NCBI GenBank assembly: GCA_032717465.1
Contig: CM064732.1
Coordinates: 19,145,139-19,209,138 of the forward strand
DNA from: Coenobita brevimanus
Taxonomy: Eukaryota; Arthropoda; Malacostraca; Decapoda; Coenobitidae
DNA: 64,000 nucleotides
Direction of reading: 5' to 3'
In this document: positions 38,561 to 49,109 of the stretch, piece after piece
How positions within the stretch are numbered: the stretch's first letter is position 1
How the letters are laid out: each line of letters starts with the position of its first letter
Notes under the pieces: generated by a model
Told to the model about the DNA's origin: nothing
What the model saw: the letters and a program-made list of their open reading frames with translations, nothing else
Databases searched by the model: none
Translations under genes and position numbers: made by a program

Positions 38561-40365
38561 TGCAGGTCATGGGAGGTGGGAAGCTGTTGCCCGGCAGGGA
38601 GGCCGGGGCCTCGACAACCGTGTCGGCTGCCACTGGTGCCGGCGCTTTCTTCTGGTGGAGGGGGAGGGAGACGAGGCTCTTGAACCCCCTGGAATGAGGC
38701 AGCTGTGGATCGAGGCCACGCCCTCCATGCCCGGTGGGCCGCCCTGCGCGGTAGGGGTCTGGTAGTCTCTGAGGGGGGTGCAGGCTGAGATGTGCCGCTC
38801 TGCTTCTTTGTAATGGCTTGATCGATTATCACGTCGATCGCGGCAGAGAGTGGGGCTGTGGAGCACATTATCCCTAGGCATTGGTTGACACCCACAACTA
38901 TGGCCTCCACTATTAGTTTCCCAATGGAGCGGAGCTCCTGGAGGGTGAAGATGGGCTCCTGCTGAATGGAGGCTAGGGGAGGGCTGGGAGTGACCCCGGC
39001 TGATGGGTGTTGTAGTGGTGAGTTTGGACAGTGTACCTCCACGGAGGTGACGCCCTGGATGAGAGCAGGTGGTGGAAGGACTGCTGTCTCGTTGCATGGA
39101 GGTGAGCTTGGCGTGGTTGGCAGAGGAGAGAATTCTGCCACGTTGATGGGTGAGACTTGCTCTGTGGGGCGGCGCTGTTGCCCCCATACGAAAGTGCCTG
39201 GAGGGGCTGGAGTCAGGCTGATGGCCTGCCGCTCCTGAACCCATGCCACTTGATGCTCGCGTCCTTGCAGGACCCTCTTCGTTCTGGCTGGACAGCTGGG
39301 GTGCCAGGCATGATGTGATCCCGAACAGTTGGGGCATCGGGAGGTCACTGGCTGTTTTGCTTTGAATTTTGCCAGACACCGCTCCGTATCATGGCTGCCA
39401 CTGCAAATGCTGCAGACTGGGGGGTGGTAGCAGTTGGCCCTGTGGTGGCCATATCTCTGGCAGCGGCAACACCGGAGAGGCTCTGGCGTGAAGGGACGCA
39501 GGTGAAATTTGCCCCAATTGCCCAGGTCGAGGGATAGTACTAGCGGGCCCCTCAGGGTGACTGCGACCTGCAGGGTAACTTCTCACGTGCACTGATATTG
39601 GCAGCGCTTGGCCTCCTCTACTAGGGGGTGCTGCAGGAGAATCTCCACTGGCATGCGCCTGGGGTAGCCCATGACAGTGGCCTTGGTGAGCTGCTCGCCC
39701 CTTTGCAGTTCAATGATCTTCAGGGGAGGGGCCTCGTCCTCCACCAGCGCCTTCAGTTGTAGATAAGTTTCCTCGTCCCACGGGATAAGGACGCAGCTGT
39801 CGTCGCGGCCGTAGCAGTTCGTGATGGCTAGCCCCCTTAGGTGGCTTTCAAGGGCTTGAACCGCGCCGTAGCTGGTTGTGAATCCCGGTTGGACTGGGAC
39901 ATGAAAGGCCGGGAAGTTGGAAGGGGGTGGTGGAGGGGGCCGGACCGAGACTGAGGGGCGTGGTGCAGCTGGGGGTCTCTGAGGAGCTGAGGGGCGTGGT
40001 GCAGGTGGGGGCTGCTGAGGAGCAGCCAAGCGTAGGGCCGGGATTTGTTCGTTTCCCGGTGTTGCTCGTGGTTTCTTACGCGACAACAGGGTCCAGCCCT
40101 CTTCGTTAGGAACACTGGCAGCAGTGGTGGCAGCAGGGGCAGGCGGGGCGCCTGGGGGGGCAGTCGCCTTGGCAGCAGTGGTGGCCGTCTCAGTGGCGCG
40201 GTCGCACGCGCCAGCACCCGGGTGGGCCTTGGAAGAAGGCAGTGGTGCTCTTGCAGGAGAAGAGCAGGGCAGCAGCTTGTTGGTGCCAGAGGAGCTGTGA
40301 GTTACTTGGAGGAAAGCCTGGGAGCATGAAGAGGTGGGAGCTGGGGCAGGCATAATCCCCTCCAT
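38561..40365 (-). pseudogene. ORF1 (gag-like) of the I-type LINE, one premature stop
   Basis: Start ATG at 40,365 follows an in-frame TGA just upstream. The N-terminal 150 residues are Ala/Pro/Ser-rich with a polyproline stretch (PSVSVRPPPPPPSN). A folded domain follows (FTTSYGAVQALESHLRGLAI to VEILLQHPLVEEA), typical of insect I/LOA ORF1. A TGA at 39,583-39,585 interrupts the frame; reading past it gives three zinc knuckles: CCRCQRYGHHRANC (CX2CX4HX4C), CSICSGSHDTERC (CX2CX3HX4C) and CPNCSGSHHAWHPSC (CX2CX3HX6C). The same frame then continues without a stop into the ORF2 endonuclease. Role inferred from family: RNA binding and particle assembly. Confidence 0.88.
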
Positions 40366-40659
40366 GGCTTCGTGGATTCATGCGACCTTAACAGCTCGCG
40401 CGGAAGAGTATGTGGTGGGAGCAGCATACCGTGGGCGAGCTGCAGTCCCGTTAGGCCTGGGAGAGGAGGGAGCAGTGGGGAAGGCCCCAGTGGAGGACGA
40501 GGAGGAGCTACTGGTAAAGAGCTTAAGCTCTCGCTTCTCCCCGGTAGTTGGTTTGGGAGGGGCGGGCCTCGAGGGTGGGGGAGGGGGGCGGGCAGGCCCC
40601 TAGGACCTGGAGGTGCATGCCACCTTCATGGCATAGGCACCAGGCAGCACAGATACACG

Positions 40660-41417
40660 TTAACCCACCCCGTCCCAGAGACGTGAATTCACGTCCTCAC
40701 ATGATGTGCACTCATATCCCGGAGACATAAATTAATGCGGCAACATAGCAAGGTCCCTAATTTGCACAATTTTCAATATTCACGAGTGATTTTTGGCACG
40801 TATACACGGGACACCTTCCTCTACAAGATGCCAGAAGGGACAATGCCTTACCCAGCATGACCTCCTCCCCCCCCGCATGACCTTTTCTCAGCAATTCACC
40901 TGTTATCAGTGACCTGGCCAGTAAAGCCATGTCATGCCATGGTACGAAATTTAGGGCCAGAGTGATTCCCCAACTGATGACAATGTGGAGGACAAACATT
41001 AGAGGAAGAAACAGTCAGAAATGATGATCAGGTAATGTGGCAAAAAAAGGTCAGGAATGGTGATGAGTTAGTGAGTGAAACAATGCTTATAATGCCTATA
41101 TTACCGTTTGAAAACCAATATACTCTCATACCACATATAAATTCGTACCAAATAAATAAATACCGTTTATGAGTGGTGTAGAATAGTTATCCTCCCATAG
41201 AACTCGTTTTCTTTGCAGCCAGCTTGAAAGAAAACCCTGTAAGGTAAGGAGGTACTCCTACCTGGATCGAGTATTTTAAACCTCAGGTGAACGATTCTCT
41301 ATGAATTTTCGATGTTTCTCCCCAAAAGCAGATGTTTGAGCCAAAACAAAAAAGGTCCAAAAATGTCGGGACTGGGGCATACCACTGCCCAGAAAACGTC
41401 GGGATGGGGCGGGTTAA
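40660..41417. mobile_element. piggyBac-like MITE (TTAA-flanked, 750 bp)
   Basis: TTAA occurs at both edges (40,660-40,663 and 41,414-41,417). Inside lie inverted ends CCCACCCCGTCCC and, on the other strand, CCCGCCCCATCCC (11 of 13 identical), followed on both sides by GACGT words. TTAA duplication plus ends starting CCC are diagnostic of piggyBac-type elements. No transposase frame is recognised, so it is non-autonomous. It lies in the 5' leader of the I-type LINE. Confidence 0.75.
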
Positions 41418-41653
41418 AGCAACTCAGACACTTGGACGAAAAAAAAAAATAATAATAATAATAATTAATTTACTTCAACGTGCGCTCAGTCCGCCTGTTG
41501 GGCTGACGGAAATAAGTCAGCTCAACAGTAAACACATGAGCAGAATTGACGCAAATTAATTATAAAGGTATTTAATTTAATCTCAGCATGAGCGAATCTA
41601 TTAGTGTGAACTAATTTGTTAAATAAATCAGCACACCTAGACAGACTCACACA

Positions 41654-41950
41654 AGGGAAAGTAAATTAAATAAAGAGCACAACGGTAGTGATATTTAGTT
41701 TAGAAAAACTAAGTTAGGGCAGCCACAGAACTAATTTGCAATGCAAATTAATTCCTCATACAGACCTAACAAGTTAGAGTAAACTAAATATAAGACGGAG
41801 CAAGGGGAAGTAAATAATGCACACAACGGCAGTGATATTTTTTTAGAAAAACTAAGTTGGGGCAGCCACAGAACTAATTTGCAATGCAAATTAATTCCTC
41901 AGACAGCCCTAACAAGTTAGAGTAAACTAAATATAAGACGGAGCAAAAAA
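41654..41950. repeat. Two tandem units (about 148 bp) in the LINE leader
   Basis: Two copies, about 41,654-41,801 and 41,802-41,945, each run from AAGTAAAT through AACGG(T/C)AGTGATATTT and GGCAGCCACAGAACTAATTT to TATAAGACGGAGC. Each unit holds the dyad AATTTGCAATGCAAATT. Tandem leader units are known as promoter monomers in some LINEs; that role is inferred here. Confidence 0.85.
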
Positions 41951-42611
41951 AAAAAAAAGCTCGGCCAACGAAAAACCCTACAGTGACGGGGGGAGGTTTC
42001 CCCGCCCTCTAAAGTGCGTCGAGGGAAGCCCCGTCACTGCCCCGTGAGGGACTTGCCTATCTCTATCCCTAACAGAAGATGCCGCCCTCACCGCCTCCTA
42101 TAACCAGGCCCTAAAGGCTCTCCTTCTTGGAAATGCCCTGCGGCACCCCTTCAGGGTTCGGCGTCGTACTATGGTGAGGGACACTAATGGCAGGCCGTGA
42201 AAAACACGCGAAAAAACTCCCTAGAGCAAGAGCAGGGCTCTTAGAAAAGCAGGGAGAAAACGCTGAGCAGTGGTAAAAACACACACAGCTCAAGCAGCAC
42301 CGGCAAAGGCCAATCGCAGTTCCAGTGTCGAGCAGTGGTGATGAAGAGGAAGCCTCCAAGGCAACACCACAACAAGTCAGCGTGGAGACAGAGACAAGGC
42401 ACTAAGCAAGAGCTGGAGAGCTAGGAGAGAGGTGTGAACAGCACGACTGCAGCAGCACGATTATATATATTATGATGTAAAAAAAAAAAAACTCTTAGCA
42501 GTGCATGGCAAAAAATAATGAGAGGTAATAATATGGATGGCTTCTTCGCAAGGAAGTTCATCACTAAACACCTGCAAATAATCTGCAGGATTTGTATGCC
42601 ATCCCCTTATC

Positions 42612-43175
42612 CTCCACGCGATTAAGTGTGCTACTAGGCCGACTCCATACCTTCTTATCCCCACAAAGCCATTGACTTTATGTTTTTTTTTTTTTTTTGC
42701 GTCTGTATAGAGTACATGTGTGTGGGAGCTCCTCACATACAGCTCTCCCCAACAGGGTGAAGTCAAAGATTTTTCGTCTCATTAGCTCCCTTCTCTTACT
42801 GACTCCCTTCAGCCTCTGTCTCTTCGCAGCACCGCTGCATCTTTGTCTCTTTTCTATCACTACTTCAAAGGTCATAGGTCTTCTGAACTCTTTGCATGGA
42901 TTTCCTCTCCATTACGGCGAGAGCATACTACCTTTCTGGCAGCAAACTCACACCCCTATTCTGTCCAACACTTTAATGCATGAGTTAAGTGGTACTCTCA
43001 GTTTTTTATGTATGCAGCAGGTAATTTCTGGAAGTGCCCTCCTCTGTGGATTTCTTTCTGCCTATGACTTTCACTTTCTAAAATGCAATGTGTCCAGAAA
43101 TTTTGAAATGTCTGGGAACAATCTCTCGGGCTTCCAACCTTTGGTTCCTTCTACAATGTATTTAAAAAAAAAAAA
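42612..43175 (+). pseudogene. Family A jockey-like LINE, copy 4 (3' fragment)
   Basis: Matches the last third of the 55.2-kb copy: AGATTAGGTGTGCTAAGCCG-like start, an internal T-run near 42,682, SSHTALPNRVKSKIFRLISS, TPFSLCLFAAPLHL, and the 3' UTR word TTTGGTTCCTTCT followed by poly(A). The coding sequence is frameshifted throughout. Confidence 0.85.
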
Positions 43176-43310
43176 AAAAAGTGTACAGTACTGGTTCAAT
43201 GTGTCCAGAAGTTTTGAAATGTCTGGGAACAATCTCTCGGGCTTCCAACCTTTGGTTCCTTCTACAATGTATTAAAAAAAAAAAAGTGTACAGTACTGGT
43301 TCCTGAACCT
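43083..43310 (+). repeat. Tandem duplication of the LINE 3' terminus
   Basis: A unit of about 112 bp from ATGTGTCCAGAA through TTTGGTTCCTTCTACAATGT, poly(A) and GTGTACAGTACTGGTTC is present twice, with A-runs of about 17 and 11. The poly(A) and 3' flank were copied together, so this happened after insertion. Confidence 0.9.
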
Positions 43311-43644
43311 TATAACGGAAGCAGGCAAACTTGAAATGGTGCAACATAGAGAAAAAAAAAATGTTCTCAATCCTGCAAAGTTTATCCTAGGAACAAAAAC
43401 AGAAGATCCTGAATAAGTTTTCTCTAAACAGTGACGACTTAATGGGCATATAATTCAAGTATTCAAATTTTTATAGAAAGTCAAAGATGCTGGTTTTTAA
43501 AACTGAAGGGTGAGAGATGCAACGATAATAGAGAAGAAAATTACTTCAGTATGCTTAAAGAGGTACTAAAAAGAAACGCCGAGAACTTGCTGCCCGAGCT
43601 GTCGATGCAAAGCATCGCTTGGTATCCCTCTGCCAATCCTTGCG

Positions 43645-44500
43645 CACGGACTCGCCATACAATACAACCTCCATGACAGGGTTCATTGTGGGTTGAAATG
43701 AAACTAAAAAAAAGTCGACCTTATATGCCCTTGACCTTTGACCCTTTGACCTGGCTGACCTAATCAGTTCATCACCTGATCATATTGCATCGCGGACAGA
43801 AGTTTGGTGGAAATCCGTTGGGGAATTCAGGAGATATCCCACCCACAAGGATAAACTAAATGGACATCATACGACATATTGACCTTTGAATCCTTGTCCT
43901 TACTGATCGAATCAGTTCATCATCTCGTACTGCATCATTGACAAACGATAGATAGAAATCCAGGAATGGATTCAGAAGATATCGCGCCCACAGAAGTATT
44001 ACGGACGCACTCACGAACCCATGCACGCATGGACGGATGTCTCCACCAGAGGTGGGCGGAAAGTTTAGTCAGGCTTACGGACTCGTCATACAACCTTCAT
44101 GACAGGTTTCATTGTGGCTGAAATGAGACTAAAGATAAACTAATTCAACCACATATGACCTTGGCCTTTGACCGCTCGACCTTGCCAGTCTAATCGGTTC
44201 ATCGCCCCTTTATACTATGTCACTGACAAAAGTTTGGTAGAAATCTATCGACGGGTCGAGGAGATATCACGCCCAAAGTGATAAACTAAGACGACCCTAC
44301 ATGACCTTGATCTTTCGACCCCTTGATGTAGCTGACCTAATCACTTCACCATCTTCTCATCCTGCATCACTGACAAAAGTGTGGCGAAAACTTATCCATC
44401 GGTTCAGGTGATATCACTCACAAAAGGGTTACGAATGCACGGACCCATGGAAGCATGCTCCTACGCACGCACGTAGAGACCAGTCACTTAACGCTTCCTC
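43645..44500. repeat. Nested tandem array with TGACCTTTGACC words
   Basis: Two large units (about 43,650-44,080 and 44,080-44,500) share GTTCATTGTGG, GAAATGA(A/G)ACTAAA, TGACCTT-GCCTTTGACC, TAATC-GTTCATC, GACA-AAGTTTGGT-GAAATC and GAGATATC-C-CCC. Each contains two subunits of roughly 140 bp. The word TGACCTTTGACC at 43,732-43,743 is a perfect direct repeat with one-base spacing of the nuclear-receptor half-site. Confidence 0.8.
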
Positions 44501-44605
44501 CACCATAGGCGAGCAGAGACATAATAAAGTACCAGTAATAATCGTTAATGCAAACGATATAGACACATAAAATATAACATTTATTATACAAACATTTCGA
44601 CCTTT

Positions 44606-44608
<3 letters not shown>

Positions 44609-44692
<84 letters not shown>

Positions 44693-44700
44693 GCACACAC
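44609..44700. repeat. (TA)n plus (CA)n microsatellite
   Basis: About 36 TA units followed by a short CA run. Confidence 0.95.
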
Positions 44701-45649
44701 TGCATGACTGATATTTTTCCAGGTTGACATGCATGCAGACGATCGTAAGATATGTTAAGTACGAAAACATTCTGCAACTTCGTGTGTTCGTTTTCTTCGA
44801 GTTCTTGATCTGAGATTGCAGACTTTTTATTTTCTTCTATTAAGTATTTCCATGTACCATTCTTTGTATCAGTCAAGTCTCTCTCTCTGTCTCTCTCTCT
44901 CTCTCTCTTGCCAGCTAATGTTTCGGAGGATGTGAAAGACTAGAGAGAGCGTTCCTGTCTTATATTCTTTTCTCGTTCACACTAATTAGATCTTTAGTAT
45001 TGTTAGTTTTAACCTAGAATTTTACTTCGTTATTTTCCAATAGCCGTTATGTTGTCCGTGATTCCTATGTAGTCCTGTATCCATTCCCTTCCATGTCCTC
45101 TTTCCCTTTCTCCTCCTCATCTTTTCCTAACTTCCTTCCTTCCTCCCTCCCTCCCTCATCGTAAATGTGATTCACCAGGACAATGACTCAGAAAGGAATA
45201 ATTCTATCTGATTTTTGAAGGAACCGCGATAAAATAAATCCAGAATACATTTGTCTACGTCATTGTGGAGCGAGTCATCCTTCATTTGTCTTTGTTCATG
45301 GCTCGGAAAATGGACGGGGGAGGGGTGAAAAACAGGAAGAGGGAGACGGAGAGTTAGGAGGAAAATGGAGAAAAGAATGTTGAGGAAAAAGACAGGGAGA
45401 ATAAGAGATGAGAACGTAAGCAGATGATGAGAAAGAGGATGGGAGGTGAGAAAATGAGTGAAAAACAGGAACAGGGAGAAGAAATAGGAGTAAGGGAGAA
45501 AAGGAAGAGAATAACACAGGAAAGGGAATGAGACAGTTATGTATAAGCGAGAGATAAGGAAAGCAATCCAAAAGTCACTTTCGATAATCCCACGCACCTC
45601 TGCAATATTGTAAGAGGAACGAAATTATTTTCGGGGGAGGCGGAGGAAC
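44701..45649. other. Unassigned DNA, purine-rich at 45,300-45,560
   Basis: A CT-rich run near 44,878 and GGAGAA/GAAAGA words at 45,300-45,560. No gene is supported; the minus-strand frames are compositional. Confidence 0.45.
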
Positions 45650-46400
45650 ATAGCCCGGGGGCCCCTTCTACCAATTCTGGTCCGGGTGAAAGTCTACTAT
45701 TGTGCAAAATTTCGTGTGTTACGTAAAAACTATCGTGTTATCCTCCGCAGGGGCAGTTCCAGCCACCCGAGGTCCCATTCTACCAAAAGCGTGGCCGGAG
45801 TAAATATCTACCAGAATGCAAAATTTTTTATACCTTGTGACTGGAAGATGGATGGATGGATGGTTAAAAACCTTGACCGTGAATAAAGACTTTGACTAGG
45901 GCCGCATGGGTTCGCCCCCATCATGGATAGGTGACTTCTGAGGGTCTCACCCTTCACCCTTGAGGAATGATTATCACGGGCCTCACCCTACCTAAACATC
46001 GGCGGGCTAAGTGCTTGCCAAAATGCAGAATTTCGTGTTCCTAGGCTGAAAACTTAGGCCCTGCATAATGGCTGTACCAGGAACCCTGTGGGACGCCCCC
46101 TTCTCCATGAAGGGGGAAGCTGATTAGTTTCAATTTTTCCAAAACATGGTCATGGTGAACACATATCCACATCCCTGCGGAGGGGCCAGCCTTCGGGGCC
46201 CCACCAAGCTTTTAACCTGGCGCGAGTGAAGCTCTTTCTTTTTGCCAATAGGTAAAAATTAGCCGTGCCTAGTGTTATTGTGTGGGACACCAGGAAGTCG
46301 CTGTCCCCGTGGGAGTCTACTTTTGCGGAGGCTAACCATGTCTGAAGCTTGGCCCGGGACGTTATACCACTGTGCAGATTTTCTTTGTCCTAACATTCGT
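45650..46400. repeat. Degenerate GC-rich tandem array (about 110-165 bp period)
   Basis: Recurring order: (C)GCAGGGG or GGAGGGGCCAGCC, a GGGGCCCC-like block, (G)AGTGAA or GAGTAAA, TCTACC or TTGCCA, (A)TGCAAAATTT and GTGT-CCTA or TACGTAAAAACT. About five diverged units are visible. Family unknown. Confidence 0.55.
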
Positions 46401-46429
46401 CCTTTATTGCCTTGATCCCATCCTTCAAT

Positions 46430-46709
46430 AAAGTACAATAGATCAGTGAATGGATGAGTGGGCGAATGAGTGGGTGAAAGAAGGAGTGAGGTCAGACAAT
46501 AAGTTTGTCTACACTGCTATGGATAGGGCAGAAAATGATACATGGATAGTGAAAGAGTAAGAGAGTAATATACGAGTGAAAGTGGAGAAGGGGAGAAGAA
46601 ACTGGTGAAAAAAAGTAGGGAGAATGGATGATTGGAATGTTTAAAAAGGAGAGGGAAGAAATAGTGAATAATGGAACAGGGGGAGGAGGAGGAGGAGGAG
46701 GAGGAGGAG

Positions 46710-46761
<52 letters not shown>

Positions 46762-46860
46762 ATGGGGGATGAGAATAAGACAACGACGAAGGAGGTCTAG
46801 TGTGGGAGAGAAAGAAGGAGTAATTATGAGGACTGAGAATGAAAAATGGATGACGTAAGA
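46430..46860. repeat. Purine-rich tract with (GGA)n and (GA)n
   Basis: GGA runs at about 46,680-46,713 and GA at 46,714-46,758, embedded in a G/A-biased stretch. Confidence 0.9.
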
Positions 46861-47369
46861 TGTGTGCTTAGACCATTTCACGAAAATGTATTTTTCATCC
46901 TTGCTGCCTGTAGACCCTATAATTCAGCTAAAGAGACCAACCGCTGTAGAGAGCAGGATATAATAAATAATCTCCATGAACTATTTACTTGCGATGAGTT
47001 TCTATGAACTTACTAAAATCTTTCGTCGGATAATGGAATGAAAAACGAAATTCTTTTTTGCAGGTAAAATGCAGTCTTAATATATTTTAGCATTTTCAGT
47101 ATCCGAGTGTTCTCTATGTAATATAATACATAAGGCTTTGCTTCGCAAAATAAAATACAGTGTAAATAATTTGGAGCTAGAATGTTAAGGCTTTTACTAG
47201 AGAAGAACCTTCGTAAGGAAAACAAAAACGTCTTCGATGTAGCACAGATGAGCTATAAAAGAAGTAATTGTACAAAACACTTAGAAGGTACAACGAGCAG
47301 AGGGAAAGATAAAAACATCGTAATGATGTTGAAGAATAAAAAAAAAAAAAAATAAAGTACGCATAGGGA
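46861..47369. other. Unassigned AT-rich DNA
   Basis: No recognisable feature besides an A-run near 47,338. Confidence 0.4.
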
Positions 47370-47698
47370 GTGGGATGTTTTGAATAGAAGAAAGGAGAAG
47401 GTAACTGGAAAGAAAAGAAATAAAACAGTGTTGGGATAATGCATAGGAACTTGGACTGTGAAGATATTAAGGAAAATAACTAATACTCTAAACTGAAGTA
47501 ATAACGTAAAGCGCTAATCAATGAGAAAATGGGGGAAATGGGATGTTTTGAATAGAAGAAAGAAGAAGGTAACTGAAAACAAAGGAAATAAAACAGTGTT
47601 GGGATAATGCACAGGAACTTGAATTGTGAAGAAACTAAGGAAAATAACTAATACTCTAAACTGAAGTAATAAAGTGCTAATCAATGAGAAAATGGAGA
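47370..47698. repeat. Tandem duplication, about 165-bp unit
   Basis: Two copies (about 47,370-47,535 and 47,536-47,698) run from GGGATGTTTTGAATAGAAGA through AAATAAAACAGTGTTGGGAT and ACTAATACTCTAAACTGAAG to GCTAATCAATGAGAAAATGG. They are about 90% identical by eye. Confidence 0.93.
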
Positions 47699-47705
47699 AA
47701 CAAGC

Positions 47706-47754
<49 letters not shown>

Positions 47755-47755
47755 C

Positions 47756-47815
<60 letters not shown>
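47699..47815. repeat. Compound (TA)/(TG)/(TA) microsatellite
   Basis: TA, then TG with TGCGTGCA, then a longer TA run. It starts right after the duplicated unit. Confidence 0.95.
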
Positions 47816-47817
<2 letters not shown>

Positions 47818-48601
47818 ACTGGATAAAAAGGGAACACAATAAACCTGAAGTGAAAAGAATGACAGGTATAGGAGACAAGGGAAAAAAATACGGATGAGAT
47901 ACTAAACGGAAGAAAAGGGGTGAAAGGAAGGATTAAAAACAAAAAAAGGAGAATGGGCATGGAAAAATTGGTGAATGACAAAATAAAAATAAGTATCATT
48001 ACTAGATAAATTAGAAGAGTAAAGGAGTAAACAGCATTGAGAATTAAAAAAAAGAAAAACTTACGAAGACAATAAAGAAAGAAAAGATGAAACGAGGAAG
48101 GAAAGGGGGGAGGCGTACGAAATGAATCGAAGAAAAGAAAGAAGAACCAAACTGCAAGTAGCATAACGTGGATGAAGGGAGCTAAGGGAAAGCGAACGGA
48201 CAGGAAAAATGAAAAAAGAAAATAGGTGAGAGTAAGGAAGGAAAGAGAGGATATTATGTACATATAGTGAAGAAACCGCAGAAAATACAATGAACTACAT
48301 GCAAATAGAATAATATAAGAATGATCAGGAAGAAGAATAGAATAAAACTATCACTCACAGGAGGAGAGAAAATAGTAGAAGAGAGAAGATATGATGGTAG
48401 GAGGGAGGGGGAAAGGACTGAATGAAATGAAGAACATTTCAAACTAGAGAGGTTAAAATGATAACGCAAGGAAGAATACAAAAGAACTAGGAAAAAGAGA
48501 TAAATTAAGGAAAGGAGATAAAAAGGCAGAAAAGAGAAAGAAGGAGGGAGGGGAGACGACAGAGCACACTCATGATCGCACACATGTACGAGAGCGCGCG
48601 G

Positions 48602-48604
<3 letters not shown>
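47816..48604. repeat. Purine-rich, strand-asymmetric tract
   Basis: The plus strand is overwhelmingly A and G (GAAAGA, GGAAAG, GAGAGA words). The 258-codon minus-strand frame over part of it is a compositional artefact (Phe/Ser/Leu-rich). Confidence 0.7.

Positions 48605-48686
<82 letters not shown>
48605..48686. repeat. (CA)n microsatellite
   Basis: About 41 CA units, preceded by GAGAGCGCGCGG. Confidence 0.97.
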
Positions 48687-48689
<3 letters not shown>

Positions 48690-49109
48690 CAGTGGAAAGT
48701 AAAGTTACAGGTCATGGAATAATAAAAAAACAAAACTAAACTGATAAAAATATAAAGATGAATGAGAAAGAAGGAATAAAAGAGTACAAAGGAAAGCTAA
48801 CAGCTACAGACCTGTTGTTGTACCTCACAGAACTGATTGTTATAAAAGGACTATACCTGTGACACCCAGTTCTACGTGCTGAAGATAACACAGCAAGGCA
48901 AAAAAGCCTTCCCCGCCCACCAAACTCTGCAGCCGAAACAGGCAGGATAAGGTAAGAGGGATCGCCATGCAGTGAAGAAAAACTGACATGGAAGTATTGT
49001 AGGAAAAGTTTCTAAAATTCCATATCGTACACGAACTTCATTTGTAAGTGAAAATTAATGTTATCTTAGAAAACTAATACTGTGTTTTCAGTGATCTGCA
49101 ATAGAGGAA
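48687..49109. other. Unassigned DNA
   Basis: A-rich DNA with no recognised feature. Confidence 0.4.

Larger units (their letters stand above)
33761..42465 (-). mobile_element. I-type non-LTR retrotransposon, full length, with two nested insertions
   Basis: The element is bounded by the exact 11-bp duplication TATATTATGAT at 33,750-33,760 and 42,466-42,476. From its 5' end (42,465) it has a leader with a tandem repeat, ORF1 with zinc knuckles, apurinic-type endonuclease, reverse transcriptase, RNase H, and a 3' UTR ending in an (AAC)n tail (33,776-33,761). Two younger insertions interrupt it: a solo LTR at 37,318-38,337 and a TTAA-flanked MITE at 40,664-41,413. Without them and their duplications the element is about 6.9 kb, a normal length for I-type LINEs. 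The RNase H domain separates it from the jockey- and RTE-like families here. Stops and frameshifts make it inactive. Confidence 0.88.

Noticed and set aside
38567..39379. 270-codon minus-strand frame overlapping ORF1
   Set aside because: It is the alternative frame of the gag-like ORF; zinc knuckles and endonuclease start lie in the other frame.
47514..48290. 258-codon minus-strand, Phe/Leu-rich protein resembling a membrane protein
   Set aside because: Arises from a purine-rich plus strand and includes TA and CA microsatellites; hydrophobicity is compositional.
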